Assembly: GCA_016342685.1 (NCBI GenBank)
Contig: JAEINU010000004.1
Span: forward strand, 62,001 to 126,000
Direction: 5' to 3'
DNA: 64,000 nucleotides
Source: Bacteroidales bacterium
Lineage (GTDB): Bacteria > Bacteroidota > Bacteroidia > Bacteroidales > UBA12077
Shown here in pieces: positions 10,301 to 16,918 of this stretch; position 1 is the stretch's first letter, and the number at the start of each line of letters is the position of its first letter. The position numbers and the translations under genes were made by a program. The notes beneath the pieces are model-generated. The model saw only the letters and a program-made list of their open reading frames with translations, was not told the DNA's origin and made no database searches.

Positions 10301-10469
10301 GAGCACTAGCACCTCCATATGTTGTAAATACTGTAATAGCAGGAATCTCAATCTCGGGCATTAAATCAATAGGTAATCGTGTAAGCGAAAAAACCCCAAA
10401 AACAATAATTGCTAGAAAAATCATTGCAGTTGTAATCGGTTTCTTTACCGCATTTCCATATATACTCAT
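7344..10469 (-). CDS. RND multidrug efflux permease (AcrB/MexB-like)
   Basis: The 1041-residue protein is an inner-membrane RND transporter of the hydrophobe/amphiphile type. It has the two-fold repeat of a membrane helix plus large periplasmic loop, and 12 predicted membrane helices. The proton relay acidic pair lies in GMVVDDAIVVLENI (near residue 400). The partner lysine lies in GIVVKNAIVLVDYI (near 929), as in AcrB rather than the heavy-metal CusA subgroup. It should export organic compounds using proton motive force with the adaptor and TolC-like channel encoded just upstream. The gene order is channel, adaptor, permease, small protein, with gaps of 6, 15 and 19 bases. Confidence 0.96.
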   Translation of the reverse strand: MSIYGNAVKKPITTAMIFLAIIVFGVFSLTRLPIDLMPEIEIPAITVFTTYGGASAQDIETNISEVLEESLNRVDDLKEINSVSRDNFSVITLEFEFGTNLDAASNDIRDILSLIKDKLPEEAEEPTLFKFDMSMMPVIAFAFTADESYEGIEKLLDNKISNPLKMIEGVGTIGIMGTPKREISINVDPIRLEAYNLSVELLGQILQAENLNMPTGSVDMGRMSYQLRVQGEFERSDQIKNIVIGSQSGKNIYLKDVATVRDSIKEMTIDQRANGMQSVTMMIMKQSGANTVRIADEVNKKMTELEKTLPEDINVVPIYDSSEFIKDSLNNLTSTLMYAMFFVVVVVLFFLGRWRATFIIVLTIPIALIVSFIYLYGSGNTINIISLSALSIAIGMVVDDAIVVLENITKHIERGASPREAAIYATNEVWLAVIVTTLTIVAVFFPMTMVGGMAGILFKPLGWIVTITVVTSTIAAITLTPMLSSKLLKLKQNKKKPGKYSWDRIILPKLDKLDAFYERTLKWSLKNKKIIVVGSLIILFSSFFLAKHIGTEFMPVQDDGILKLEVELQSGTRVEESSRVAREIESLINAKVPEVKLISTSAGTDEDAGITAIFRSTGSNIITSTVILPDARERDRSFSEIANVIRDEIATVPEVINFKVSLGNSMGSEGANNVDVIIYGYDIDNTTKLANVISERLEKIEGAKDIKISREKSKPELRVLLDQDKMSQNGLNTYTVSTALRNRVAGLTASKFREEGEEYDIVVQYNKDSRNSISDIENIAIQNPMGEYIRLSEIGQVVEYWSPPNIERKRRERIVTVSTTPYGISLGEMANIIKDDLELIDIPDGVIVEVGGAYEDQQESFADLGLLLVVSLILVYIVMASQFESLKMPLIIMFSIPFAFVGVIIALYITDTVLSIVAALGAIMLIGIVVKNAIVLVDYINLMRDRGHSLDEAITLSGKSRLRPVLMTAMTTILGMLPLALSRGDGSEMWSPMGIAIIGGLIFSTIITMILVPVAYRLFAVSGTRKKEQRLARAQYKFMDM

Positions 10470-10484
10470 ATTATTATTTTTCTT

Positions 10485-11549
10485 TTACTTACTAATTTCT
10501 ACTTCAATTCCATTAGCCAACTTCTCTTGGCCAGCCACAACAACAAGATCACCCTCATTTAACTCATTAGAATAAATTTCAACATTCTCGTTAAATCGAT
10601 TTACTATCTCTATATCAATCTTTCTGGCTTCTCCATTTTTATCAACAACATATATATATCTGTTATTGGTTCCATTTTGTTTTAATATTGTAATAGCAGG
10701 AACAACAATTGCTTCAACTTTATCAATACTTAAACTAACACGAGAAAACATTCCCGGACGTAAAATTTCATTCTTATTTTCAACGACCAATTCCACTTCA
10801 AAAGTTCTTGAGTTGGAATTAATAATTGGCGAAACTCGAAATACCTCTGCGGCAAATACTCTTTTTTTATAAATATCAGATGTTATATCTGCCTTCATAC
10901 CCTTTTTTACAACCGGATAATATTTCTCAGAGATATCAATTACAGCTTTAAGTGGATTAATTTGCATTATAGTAACTATAGCTGCTTTACCCACTTCTGT
11001 ATTTGGCACACCGGAAAAAAGTTCTCCACCCTCAAAATATTTAGCGGTAATAATTCCATTTATTGGAGATGTTAATTTTGTATTTTCTGACATGAAATTA
11101 ACATTTGCCTTTGCTAATTCGTAGCCATTTTTTGCGCTTTCGTATTGTTGCTCCGAAATACTGTTCAGATGATATAATGTATCAAGTCTTCTATAATTCG
11201 ATTCTGCATTTTCTAATTGCAATAAAGCAGTTTCCAATTGAGTATTGTCCATCATGGCAAGTAAATCACCTTTCGATACACGACTTCCAACTTCGACAGA
11301 AATACTTTTAATATGTCCTTGCGCTGCAGGAGCATAATGTACTTCTTCAAAGGCTTTTAGATTTGCCGTGTAATCAATTTTCCGATCAATAATTTTTTTA
11401 CTGATTTTCATAACCTTTACAGGTACTTTTTTTTGCTGATCAGCAATAACTTGGGATTCTTTATTGTTAGCTTCAGTTTTTGTACATGAACTAACAACAG
11501 ATGCTAATAAAATAGCAATTAATGGTATTTGTATTTTAAGTGTTTTCAT
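10485..11549 (-). CDS. RND efflux periplasmic adaptor lipoprotein
   Basis: The 354-residue membrane fusion protein has a lipoprotein signal peptide with lipobox VSSC and lipidated C22. After it come the first half of the barrel-sandwich (lipoyl) domain, an alpha hairpin around residues 115-150 with coiled-coil character, and the second lipoyl half with the SPINGIITAKYFEGG segment. Beta-barrel and membrane-proximal domains complete it. It links the permease to the outer-membrane channel across the periplasm. It lies between the channel and permease genes in one operon. The length is normal for the family. Confidence 0.95.
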   Translation of the reverse strand: MKTLKIQIPLIAILLASVVSSCTKTEANNKESQVIADQQKKVPVKVMKISKKIIDRKIDYTANLKAFEEVHYAPAAQGHIKSISVEVGSRVSKGDLLAMMDNTQLETALLQLENAESNYRRLDTLYHLNSISEQQYESAKNGYELAKANVNFMSENTKLTSPINGIITAKYFEGGELFSGVPNTEVGKAAIVTIMQINPLKAVIDISEKYYPVVKKGMKADITSDIYKKRVFAAEVFRVSPIINSNSRTFEVELVVENKNEILRPGMFSRVSLSIDKVEAIVVPAITILKQNGTNNRYIYVVDKNGEARKIDIEIVNRFNENVEIYSNELNEGDLVVVAGQEKLANGIEVEISK

Positions 11550-11555
11550 CTTTAA

Positions 11556-12944
11556 TTATAATCGTGTGTTTAAAATATCTATTTTTAATTGTGCTTGAAG
11601 TAATTCAAACATTGCTGCTGTATAAGAATTTTCAGCATTTAAATAACTTGCATGGGCTTGTGTTAAATCTAAACTAGAAAGAATCCCTTGCTTATATTTA
11701 TTTTCGAAGCTTTTGTACAGTTCTTTCGCTATCCGAACATTATCCCTTTGAGTTTGGTAGTTTTCGTAAGCATTATTCAAATTAACTTTTAAGTTACCTT
11801 CTTGTAAATAAAGCTGATCCTGAACCATCGATTTATTTCGCTTGGCTACATCCAGTTCTATTTTCTTTTGATTTAATTGCGATTGTCGCATTCCACCAGA
11901 AAAAATAGGGATTGATAAATTTAATCCCGCTACATGATTAGGACTCATATCCAATCCTGTAGTTTGTAATTTTTCTGTGTAACTGTAAAATCCAACTAGT
12001 GTAGGAGAGTATGCCCATTTTTGCAAGGCCAATTGTTTTTCTCCAATTTCAACTTGCCCATTAATTAATTGATAATCTACATTTTCATTAATATCTAATT
12101 CTTTTAATATTGATGATTCAAAATCAGATTTCTCCATTATTTCATCTAGGCTCTCATTAAGCACAATATTTAAGCTAGGTTCAATTCCCAACTGAAACTT
12201 AAGCATGCTATAACTCAAGGTAATATTCCTTTTAACCGAATTAGATGTATTTTTAAGTTGAGAAAGATTTATACTTAACTGATCAACATCAGTTTTTTCT
12301 GCCAGGCCTGCATTATACATATTGGCAGTATGATTATAAATACTTTCTATGTTTTTAATATTATCATTAATTATATTAAGTGAATGCTCGGTAATAAGAA
12401 TTATATAAAATGTATTAGTCACGGTTTCTTTTACCTGAAGTTCTGTTTTTAACAAACCCTTTTGAGATAATTCTTTTGCAATTCTTGCAGTTTGCAAACC
12501 AACCCAATACTGACCGCTAAATATCAACTGGTTTAATTGAACCTTTGCATTCGATTGATTTTTCATAACAATAGGTTCAGAATTAGTTGGAGAAAACATC
12601 TGTTCAATCATACTAAGAATTTCCTGATCACCTGCATCAATAACAGAATAATCAAGATCCGGGCTACTGGAAGATCCCATTCCTAAATCAAACTCAATTT
12701 CATAGTCAAAATAGGTCATAAAATCGAGGGTTGCACTAACCTGTGGTAAACCTTGCGACCTAGCTTCCTTAATTACTTCATCGGATATGGTGATATTATC
12801 CCTTGCATTTTGTATTTCTCTATTATGCTCAATGGCATAATGCCTTGCTTCATCTAGAGTAAATCCTGTTTTCTCCATCTGACCATATGTTAGCAAAGGG
12901 AAAAAAAGAGTTAAAATCACACCTGCTCTTCTTAGTTTTTTCAT
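11556..12944 (-). CDS. TolC-family outer-membrane efflux channel
   Basis: The 462-residue protein begins with a Sec signal peptide (residues 1-21, ending LTYGQ). It contains the two OEP repeats of TolC, with long helical stretches such as the region containing LDLTQAHASYLNAENSY near the C-terminus. The first repeat carries an acidic, serine-rich insertion (residues about 75-115) that is not typical and may form an external loop. It is the first gene of the efflux operon. A GTTCG-N8-CGAAC palindrome lies 22 bases upstream of the start codon and matches one in front of the neighbouring GbsR gene. Confidence 0.94.
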   Translation of the reverse strand: MKKLRRAGVILTLFFPLLTYGQMEKTGFTLDEARHYAIEHNREIQNARDNITISDEVIKEARSQGLPQVSATLDFMTYFDYEIEFDLGMGSSSSPDLDYSVIDAGDQEILSMIEQMFSPTNSEPIVMKNQSNAKVQLNQLIFSGQYWVGLQTARIAKELSQKGLLKTELQVKETVTNTFYIILITEHSLNIINDNIKNIESIYNHTANMYNAGLAEKTDVDQLSINLSQLKNTSNSVKRNITLSYSMLKFQLGIEPSLNIVLNESLDEIMEKSDFESSILKELDINENVDYQLINGQVEIGEKQLALQKWAYSPTLVGFYSYTEKLQTTGLDMSPNHVAGLNLSIPIFSGGMRQSQLNQKKIELDVAKRNKSMVQDQLYLQEGNLKVNLNNAYENYQTQRDNVRIAKELYKSFENKYKQGILSSLDLTQAHASYLNAENSYTAAMFELLQAQLKIDILNTRL

Positions 12945-12966
12945 TTTACTTCGTTTCGTTCGTTTT

Positions 12967-12984
12967 GTTCGCTTTTTAACGAAC
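12967..12984. promoter_or_regulatory. candidate GbsR/MarR operator before efflux operon
   Basis: GTTCG-N8-CGAAC inverted repeat, with an additional direct GTTCG half-site at 12958-12962. The arm sequence and 8-base spacing equal those of the palindrome before the regulator gene at 13495-13512. Confidence 0.75.
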
Positions 12985-13002
12985 CGTTGATTTAAAAAAA
13001 AT

Positions 13003-13476
13003 TTATGTTAAGTCATCATTTAATTTTTCCATTTTTGGAATATAAATGTTTAATTTCTCATCTACTTCTTTAAAATAATTTGCAATTCTAGAATCTTTAT
13101 CCTTCTTAAGTTCAACTGTTTCTTGCATCAACTTTTTAATTTTCTTTAACCATACAATAAAGTCTTTCGGTTCTCTATCCATACTAGCTAACTTAGTTCT
13201 GAAGTATCTTTTTCTATCACCAGGTAAGGTAATATATTCAATAGCATCACGCACCAAAAGATTTTTAATAGCTACACTAGCAGTGCTTTTACTAATATTT
13301 AGTTCATCAACAATTTCTTCAAACGTTAACAGTTCTTTATCCATAACTGAAAGAAGACCCGATACTCTAGCTGTAACAGGTTGATACCCCATCTCTTCAA
13401 GTAGTATTCCATATTGCTCAATTAGTTCTTTCTGACGAATAATTCTTTCTTCTTTTTTCATCACTTTTTTGCTCAA
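13003..13476 (-). CDS. GbsR/MarR-family transcriptional regulator
   Basis: The 157-residue protein has a winged helix-turn-helix at about residues 30-95, with recognition-helix sequence NISKSTASVAIKNLL and wing GDRKRYF. A C-terminal helical dimerisation region follows. This layout fits GbsR-like members of the MarR group. It lies directly upstream of the efflux operon on the same strand. Matching palindromes in front of it and in front of the tolC-like gene suggest that it controls both, most simply as a repressor relieved by an efflux substrate. Repression rather than activation is inferred from the close position of the sites to the start codons. Confidence 0.9.
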   Translation of the reverse strand: MSKKVMKKEERIIRQKELIEQYGILLEEMGYQPVTARVSGLLSVMDKELLTFEEIVDELNISKSTASVAIKNLLVRDAIEYITLPGDRKRYFRTKLASMDREPKDFIVWLKKIKKLMQETVELKKDKDSRIANYFKEVDEKLNIYIPKMEKLNDDLT

Positions 13477-13494
13477 ATATACATAGTTTTTTCA

Positions 13495-13512
13495 GTTCGG
13501 CAATTGTCGAAC
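13495..13512. promoter_or_regulatory. candidate autoregulatory operator of the GbsR gene
   Basis: An 18-base near-perfect palindrome, GTTCG-N8-CGAAC with core CAATTG and one mismatched pair, 18 bases upstream of the regulator's ATG. Confidence 0.75.
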
Positions 13513-13546
13513 CAAATAATTTAAAAATTCTTCTCATTTTTCTGTA

Positions 13547-13575
13547 AAAAGAGCGCCCACCACAGACGCTCTTAA
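13547..13575 (-). terminator. intrinsic terminator of the TetR-controlled operon
   Basis: An AAGAGCG / CGCTCTT stem with an 11-base loop is followed on the minus strand by TTTTTAC. It lies 40 bases downstream of the last gene of the operon that starts at 15338. Confidence 0.8.
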
Positions 13576-13614
13576 CCACCTTAAAACTGCTTTGAAAAGA
13601 ATAAGCCTTACGGC

Positions 13615-14214
13615 CTAGAAAAACATATTAATCCCTATTGCTAAGGAATATATAATCAAGCTATGATCTTCTTTTGCTATTGCATTATAGAAACCATAGT
13701 CTGCCACTGTATTAATTTCTGAATAAATATCCATCGAAGAAAAATACCTTTCCTCTTTAAACTCAAAATTTGATTTTAATCCTAAGTTAAGACATGCATA
13801 AATATTGTTAGGCCCATAATAACCTTCAGGGAATCTATCTGGAACACTCATATAAGAATTCTCTCCAGGCTCAAGACTAATAGAAAATCCTAATATTGGA
13901 CTAACATTATATTTCTTTGATATGTTAAACTCATAAATGCTAAATGTGTTTTTTATTGTAAATGTGTGAATAACAGCATCTCCGTGATGCTCTGGAACAA
14001 AACCATACATTATATCTGTTTGCGCAATCTCTCTCCACCAATTATAACCTAGTCCAATCGACATATAACCTATATTGCCAGCATACTGCAACTTAACAAC
14101 GTCAGGTTTATACCACTTTCTTTTCTCCTCAATCTCCATATTTTCTTGTGCAACCAGCCCAAAATGAATTGGTATGACCAACATAAATAATATGAGTCTT
14201 CTTCTACGTTTCAT
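13615..14214 (-). CDS. outer-membrane beta-barrel-like protein, unknown
   Basis: The 199-residue protein has a basic N-terminus (MKRRRRL) and a signal peptide ending near residue 22 (LVAQ). The mature part alternates aromatic and polar residues in short strands and ends in an aromatic residue pair (MFF), as outer-membrane beta-barrels commonly do. I recognise no specific family. It is the last gene of a three-gene operon, only 3 bases after the lipoprotein phosphoesterase gene. The two may therefore act together at the cell envelope. Confidence 0.7.
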   Translation of the reverse strand: MKRRRRLILFMLVIPIHFGLVAQENMEIEEKRKWYKPDVVKLQYAGNIGYMSIGLGYNWWREIAQTDIMYGFVPEHHGDAVIHTFTIKNTFSIYEFNISKKYNVSPILGFSISLEPGENSYMSVPDRFPEGYYGPNNIYACLNLGLKSNFEFKEERYFSSMDIYSEINTVADYGFYNAIAKEDHSLIIYSLAIGINMFF

Positions 14215-14217
14215 TTA

Positions 14218-15027
14218 TTAATATTTAATTGCTTCAATAACAATTTCATCTTTTTTAACAGTAACAATAACATATTCCTTATCTATTATTGCATCTGTAG
14301 CCATATAATTTACTCCATCGTTATAATACTCACTATAATGAAAGCGATGAATATGCCCATGTATTGATAAATTTACATTATAGCGATTCATAAGATCAGA
14401 ATATAATAACTCACTTTCATCATCGAACTGTGCATCGAAAGGAGGAATATGACATACAACAAATTTTTTCTCGTAATCTGCACCTTCTTCTAAATTCTCT
14501 TCTAACCAATTAAAATCCGGAGTTTTATTACTTTCCCAGAAAACATCATCCCAAAGAACAAATAAGCAATTATTATATTTTATAGTATAATTTCTATTAC
14601 CATACATTTCCTTATAGACATCTTCGCCATTAGATCTATAATCGTGATTCCCGATAGTAGTTAAATATGGTATTTTTAAATCATCCATTGTTTCATGAAA
14701 GAGTTCATACTCTTTTAGATAACCATGATCAGCAATGTCTCCATTTACAATTACAAAATCTATATCCTTACGTGAATTAACATTCACAACCGCTTCGTCT
14801 AGCTCATGATAACTATAATGCGAATCAGCAAATACTGCAAATTTGAATTCTTCCTTTCCTTCAGTCCCCTGTTCTAAAATTTCCTCTAGGTTTTCGATTC
14901 CGATATCTTTATATGAATCTTTTACATTTGCCGCGTATGGACTATATTCAAATATATCTTCGCAACCAGTAGAAAATAAAAAAGAAGCTATTAAAATATA
15001 CTTGAAAGCAATTGTAATTTTTTTCAT
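14218..15027 (-). CDS. lipoprotein metallophosphoesterase (calcineurin-like)
   Basis: I choose the ATG at 15027 because it places a lipoprotein signal peptide at the very N-terminus (lipobox STGC, C22) and is preceded by an AGAG-type ribosome site; a frame from 15069 adds 14 residues with no signal value. Dimetal phosphoesterase motifs are complete: D68 and H70 in FADSHYS, GDIADHG (96-102), GNHD (126-129), CHIPP near 190 and GHIHRFH near 225. It should hydrolyse a phosphomonoester or phosphodiester outside the cytoplasm, anchored by lipid. The substrate is unknown. It lies in an operon with an ACP-like protein and a barrel-like protein, a combination I do not recognise. Confidence 0.9.
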   Translation of the reverse strand: MKKITIAFKYILIASFLFSTGCEDIFEYSPYAANVKDSYKDIGIENLEEILEQGTEGKEEFKFAVFADSHYSYHELDEAVVNVNSRKDIDFVIVNGDIADHGYLKEYELFHETMDDLKIPYLTTIGNHDYRSNGEDVYKEMYGNRNYTIKYNNCLFVLWDDVFWESNKTPDFNWLEENLEEGADYEKKFVVCHIPPFDAQFDDESELLYSDLMNRYNVNLSIHGHIHRFHYSEYYNDGVNYMATDAIIDKEYVIVTVKKDEIVIEAIKY

Positions 15028-15095
15028 AATTCTCTGTATTTTTACTTTATATCTTTTTAATAAATACACTTGAATTCTTAAAAAGACCTATGCCT

Positions 15096-15338
15096 TTAAT
15101 TAGATAAACTTATTCTATTTTCTAAAAAGAAAATTGTATCAGAAATACGCTCCATTCTTAATACTTCATTATCTGGAATGCTAATAAGAAATTCCTTTTT
15201 AATGTTATTAGCTAATCCCATTAAATCTAGAATATCAAGATTGAGGTCAAAATAGTAATCAGAGCTATTTGAAATTAATGAACGCTCAATTCCATATTCA
15301 ATCAAAACCTTCTTTAATCTTTTTTCAATGCTTTCCAT
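15096..15338 (-). CDS. acyl-carrier-protein-like protein lacking the DSL serine
   Basis: The 80-residue protein aligns by eye with acyl carrier proteins. It has a helix I region, an acidic DLNLD loop, helix II LDLMGLANNIKKEF, then ISIPDNEVLRMERISDTIFFLENRI, matching the ACP ending IxIPDxE...IxTVxDxVxYI. The phosphopantetheine attachment serine of the DSL motif is replaced by isoleucine (D35-I36-L37; the codon is ATT). It therefore cannot be a normal holo-ACP. It may be a regulatory or scaffold domain, or a diverged partner-binding protein. It is the first gene of the operon under the TetR-like operators. Confidence 0.7.
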   Translation of the reverse strand: MESIEKRLKKVLIEYGIERSLISNSSDYYFDLNLDILDLMGLANNIKKEFLISIPDNEVLRMERISDTIFFLENRISLSN

Positions 15339-15355
15339 TTTACTAATTTTATTCC

Positions 15356-15367
15356 GACCGTTCGGTC
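15356..15367. promoter_or_regulatory. TetR-type operator before the ACP-like operon
   Basis: GACCGTTCGGTC palindrome 17 bases upstream of the ACP-like start. It fits an ACCG-N3-GGT pattern shared with sites at 15445 and 16089. Confidence 0.75.
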
Positions 15368-15444
15368 TGTTATTAATTATAAAAATTATTCCTTTGTTTA
15401 TAGTGTTTGTAATTTTATTATATTTTGCTGTATTTTCAGATACC

Positions 15445-15456
15445 TACCGGTTGGTA
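15445..15456. promoter_or_regulatory. second TetR-type operator in the same promoter region
   Basis: TACCGGTTGGTA, the same ACCG-N3-GGT core, between the TetR gene end and the ACP-like gene, about 106 bases upstream of the latter. Confidence 0.65.
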
Positions 15457-15479
15457 TGTATATTTTCAAATTTTTTTCC

Positions 15480-16082
15480 CTACTTTTTTATTATTTTATA
15501 TAACTGACTAAAAACTTTATCAAGATTGGAATATAGTCCGTCTGGGTCGCCGCTAAATATTGAATTAAGAGCTACACCGTCTTGCAACCATTGAAAATGA
15601 TTAGCTAAAATATCTACATCCAAGTCTTCTTTAACCTCTCCTTTTCTAATTCCATTCTCTACAACTTTTCTCCAAAAAGCTAATTCATATTTATTTGAAG
15701 CATCAATTTTTTTATGAAAATCCGGAGCGTAATGTGCAACATCCAACATTAACCTATAATATCCCATTCCTGATGATTCTTCACCCACATATGTACTTAC
15801 CGTTTTAGCCATTTTCTTTATATTATCGATATACATTTGCATGTAATCAAAAAATGATACTTCAGGATTAATAATCATTTCATTATTAAATGGCGAAATT
15901 GAAAAAAACAAATTGTCTAAAGTTTCCACAAACAATTGTTCTTTATTTTCAAAATAATGATAAAAAGCTCCTTTCGATAAACCTGTAGCTTTTACAAGCA
16001 TATTCATTGTAACTTCCTTATAACCTTTTTGTAGAAAAAGTCTAAAGGATGTTAATATTATATGTTCTTTTGTTGGACTCAT
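15480..16082 (-). CDS. TetR/AcrR-family regulator of the adjacent operon
   Basis: The 200-residue protein has a TetR helix-turn-helix at about residues 25-45 (TMNMLVKATGLSKGAFYHYF) and a helical C-terminal domain similar to the AcrR/YcdC-type C-terminal fold. It lies 141 bases upstream of the three-gene envelope operon on the same strand. Three related operator-like palindromes, one directly before its own start and two before the operon, indicate autoregulation and control of the operon. The ligand is unknown; an acyl or lipid compound would fit the ACP-like first gene, but this is inference. Confidence 0.9.
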   Translation of the reverse strand: MSPTKEHIILTSFRLFLQKGYKEVTMNMLVKATGLSKGAFYHYFENKEQLFVETLDNLFFSISPFNNEMIINPEVSFFDYMQMYIDNIKKMAKTVSTYVGEESSGMGYYRLMLDVAHYAPDFHKKIDASNKYELAFWRKVVENGIRKGEVKEDLDVDILANHFQWLQDGVALNSIFSGDPDGLYSNLDKVFSQLYKIIKK

Positions 16083-16088
16083 TAAACC

Positions 16089-16100
16089 GACCGTTTGGTA
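16089..16100. promoter_or_regulatory. TetR-type autoregulatory operator
   Basis: GACCGTTTGGTA, 6 bases upstream of the TetR start codon. It differs from the 15356 site at two positions. Confidence 0.72.
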
Positions 16101-16193
16101 TGCAAATATAATATGTATATTTAAAACAAAAAAATATTTGCTTAAAAATTTATCAATTGCAAAGATACTAAAGAATTTTCGATTTCTTATTTA

Positions 16194-16224
16194 TTGAATT
16201 ACCCTGTTTTTATTTATAACTTTG
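16194..16224 (+). promoter_or_regulatory. Bacteroidota-type promoter of ispD
   Basis: A TTG at 16194-16196 and TAACTTTG at 16217-16224 (consensus TAnnTTTG), spaced by 20 bases, 19 bases upstream of the ispD start. Confidence 0.7.
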
Positions 16225-16243
16225 AATCAGAAAAATAAGCAAG

Positions 16244-16918
16244 ATGAAAAGGTTTGTAATTATTGTTGCCGGAGGCTCTGGACAGAGAATGAAAAGTTCT
16301 TTGCCCAAGCAATTTCTTGAAATCAATAAAGAGATAATATTAATGAAAAGTATTCGTGCTTTTTATAATTACGACTCTGCATTAAATATAATTATTGCTC
16401 TACCGGCTGACCAAACAGAATATTGGAAAAAGTTATGTAATGAAAATGATTTTACTATATCTCACAAACTTGTTGAAGGCGGTTCAACACGGTTTCAGTC
16501 GGTAAAAAATGCTCTTAAAGAAATTGAAAGCGATGGTTTAGTAGCAATACACGATGGGGTTCGCCCACTTGTAAGTCAAGAAACAATTGATACTGTTTTC
16601 GAAATAGCTTTAACGAACGGGAATGCTATACCATATATCGATTGTGTGGATTCTTTGCGTCAAACCGAAATAAATTCTAACAAACCTATTGATCGGAATA
16701 AGATCAAATTAATTCAAACACCGCAAGCATTCGAATGTAAAACAATTCTTAAAGCATATAATCAAGACTGGCATGAATCATTTACCGATGATGCAAGTGT
16801 TGTTGAACAATTAGGTTTAAAGATAAATCTAGTTCCTGGTAATCGTGAAAACATCAAAATTACCAATCAAATTGATTTGATTATAGCAGAATCTCTTTCA
16901 AATTATTTATCTGAATGA
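16244..16918 (+). CDS. ispD: 2-C-methyl-D-erythritol 4-phosphate cytidylyltransferase
   Basis: The 224-residue enzyme makes CDP-methylerythritol from MEP and CTP in the non-mevalonate isoprenoid pathway. The nucleotide-binding N-terminus AGGSGQRMKSSLPKQFLEI (9-27) carries the family pattern GxGxRMxxxxPKQ. DGVRPLVS and QTPQAF are also present, with TDDASVVE near the C-terminus. The length is normal. The 3' end overlaps the convergent universal-stress gene by 16 bases. Another pathway enzyme, ispG, lies at 55.7-57.5 kb. A good -7/-33 promoter lies just upstream, so it is probably a single-gene transcript. Confidence 0.95.
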   Translation: MKRFVIIVAGGSGQRMKSSLPKQFLEINKEIILMKSIRAFYNYDSALNIIIALPADQTEYWKKLCNENDFTISHKLVEGGSTRFQSVKNALKEIESDGLVAIHDGVRPLVSQETIDTVFEIALTNGNAIPYIDCVDSLRQTEINSNKPIDRNKIKLIQTPQAFECKTILKAYNQDWHESFTDDASVVEQLGLKINLVPGNRENIKITNQIDLIIAESLSNYLSE

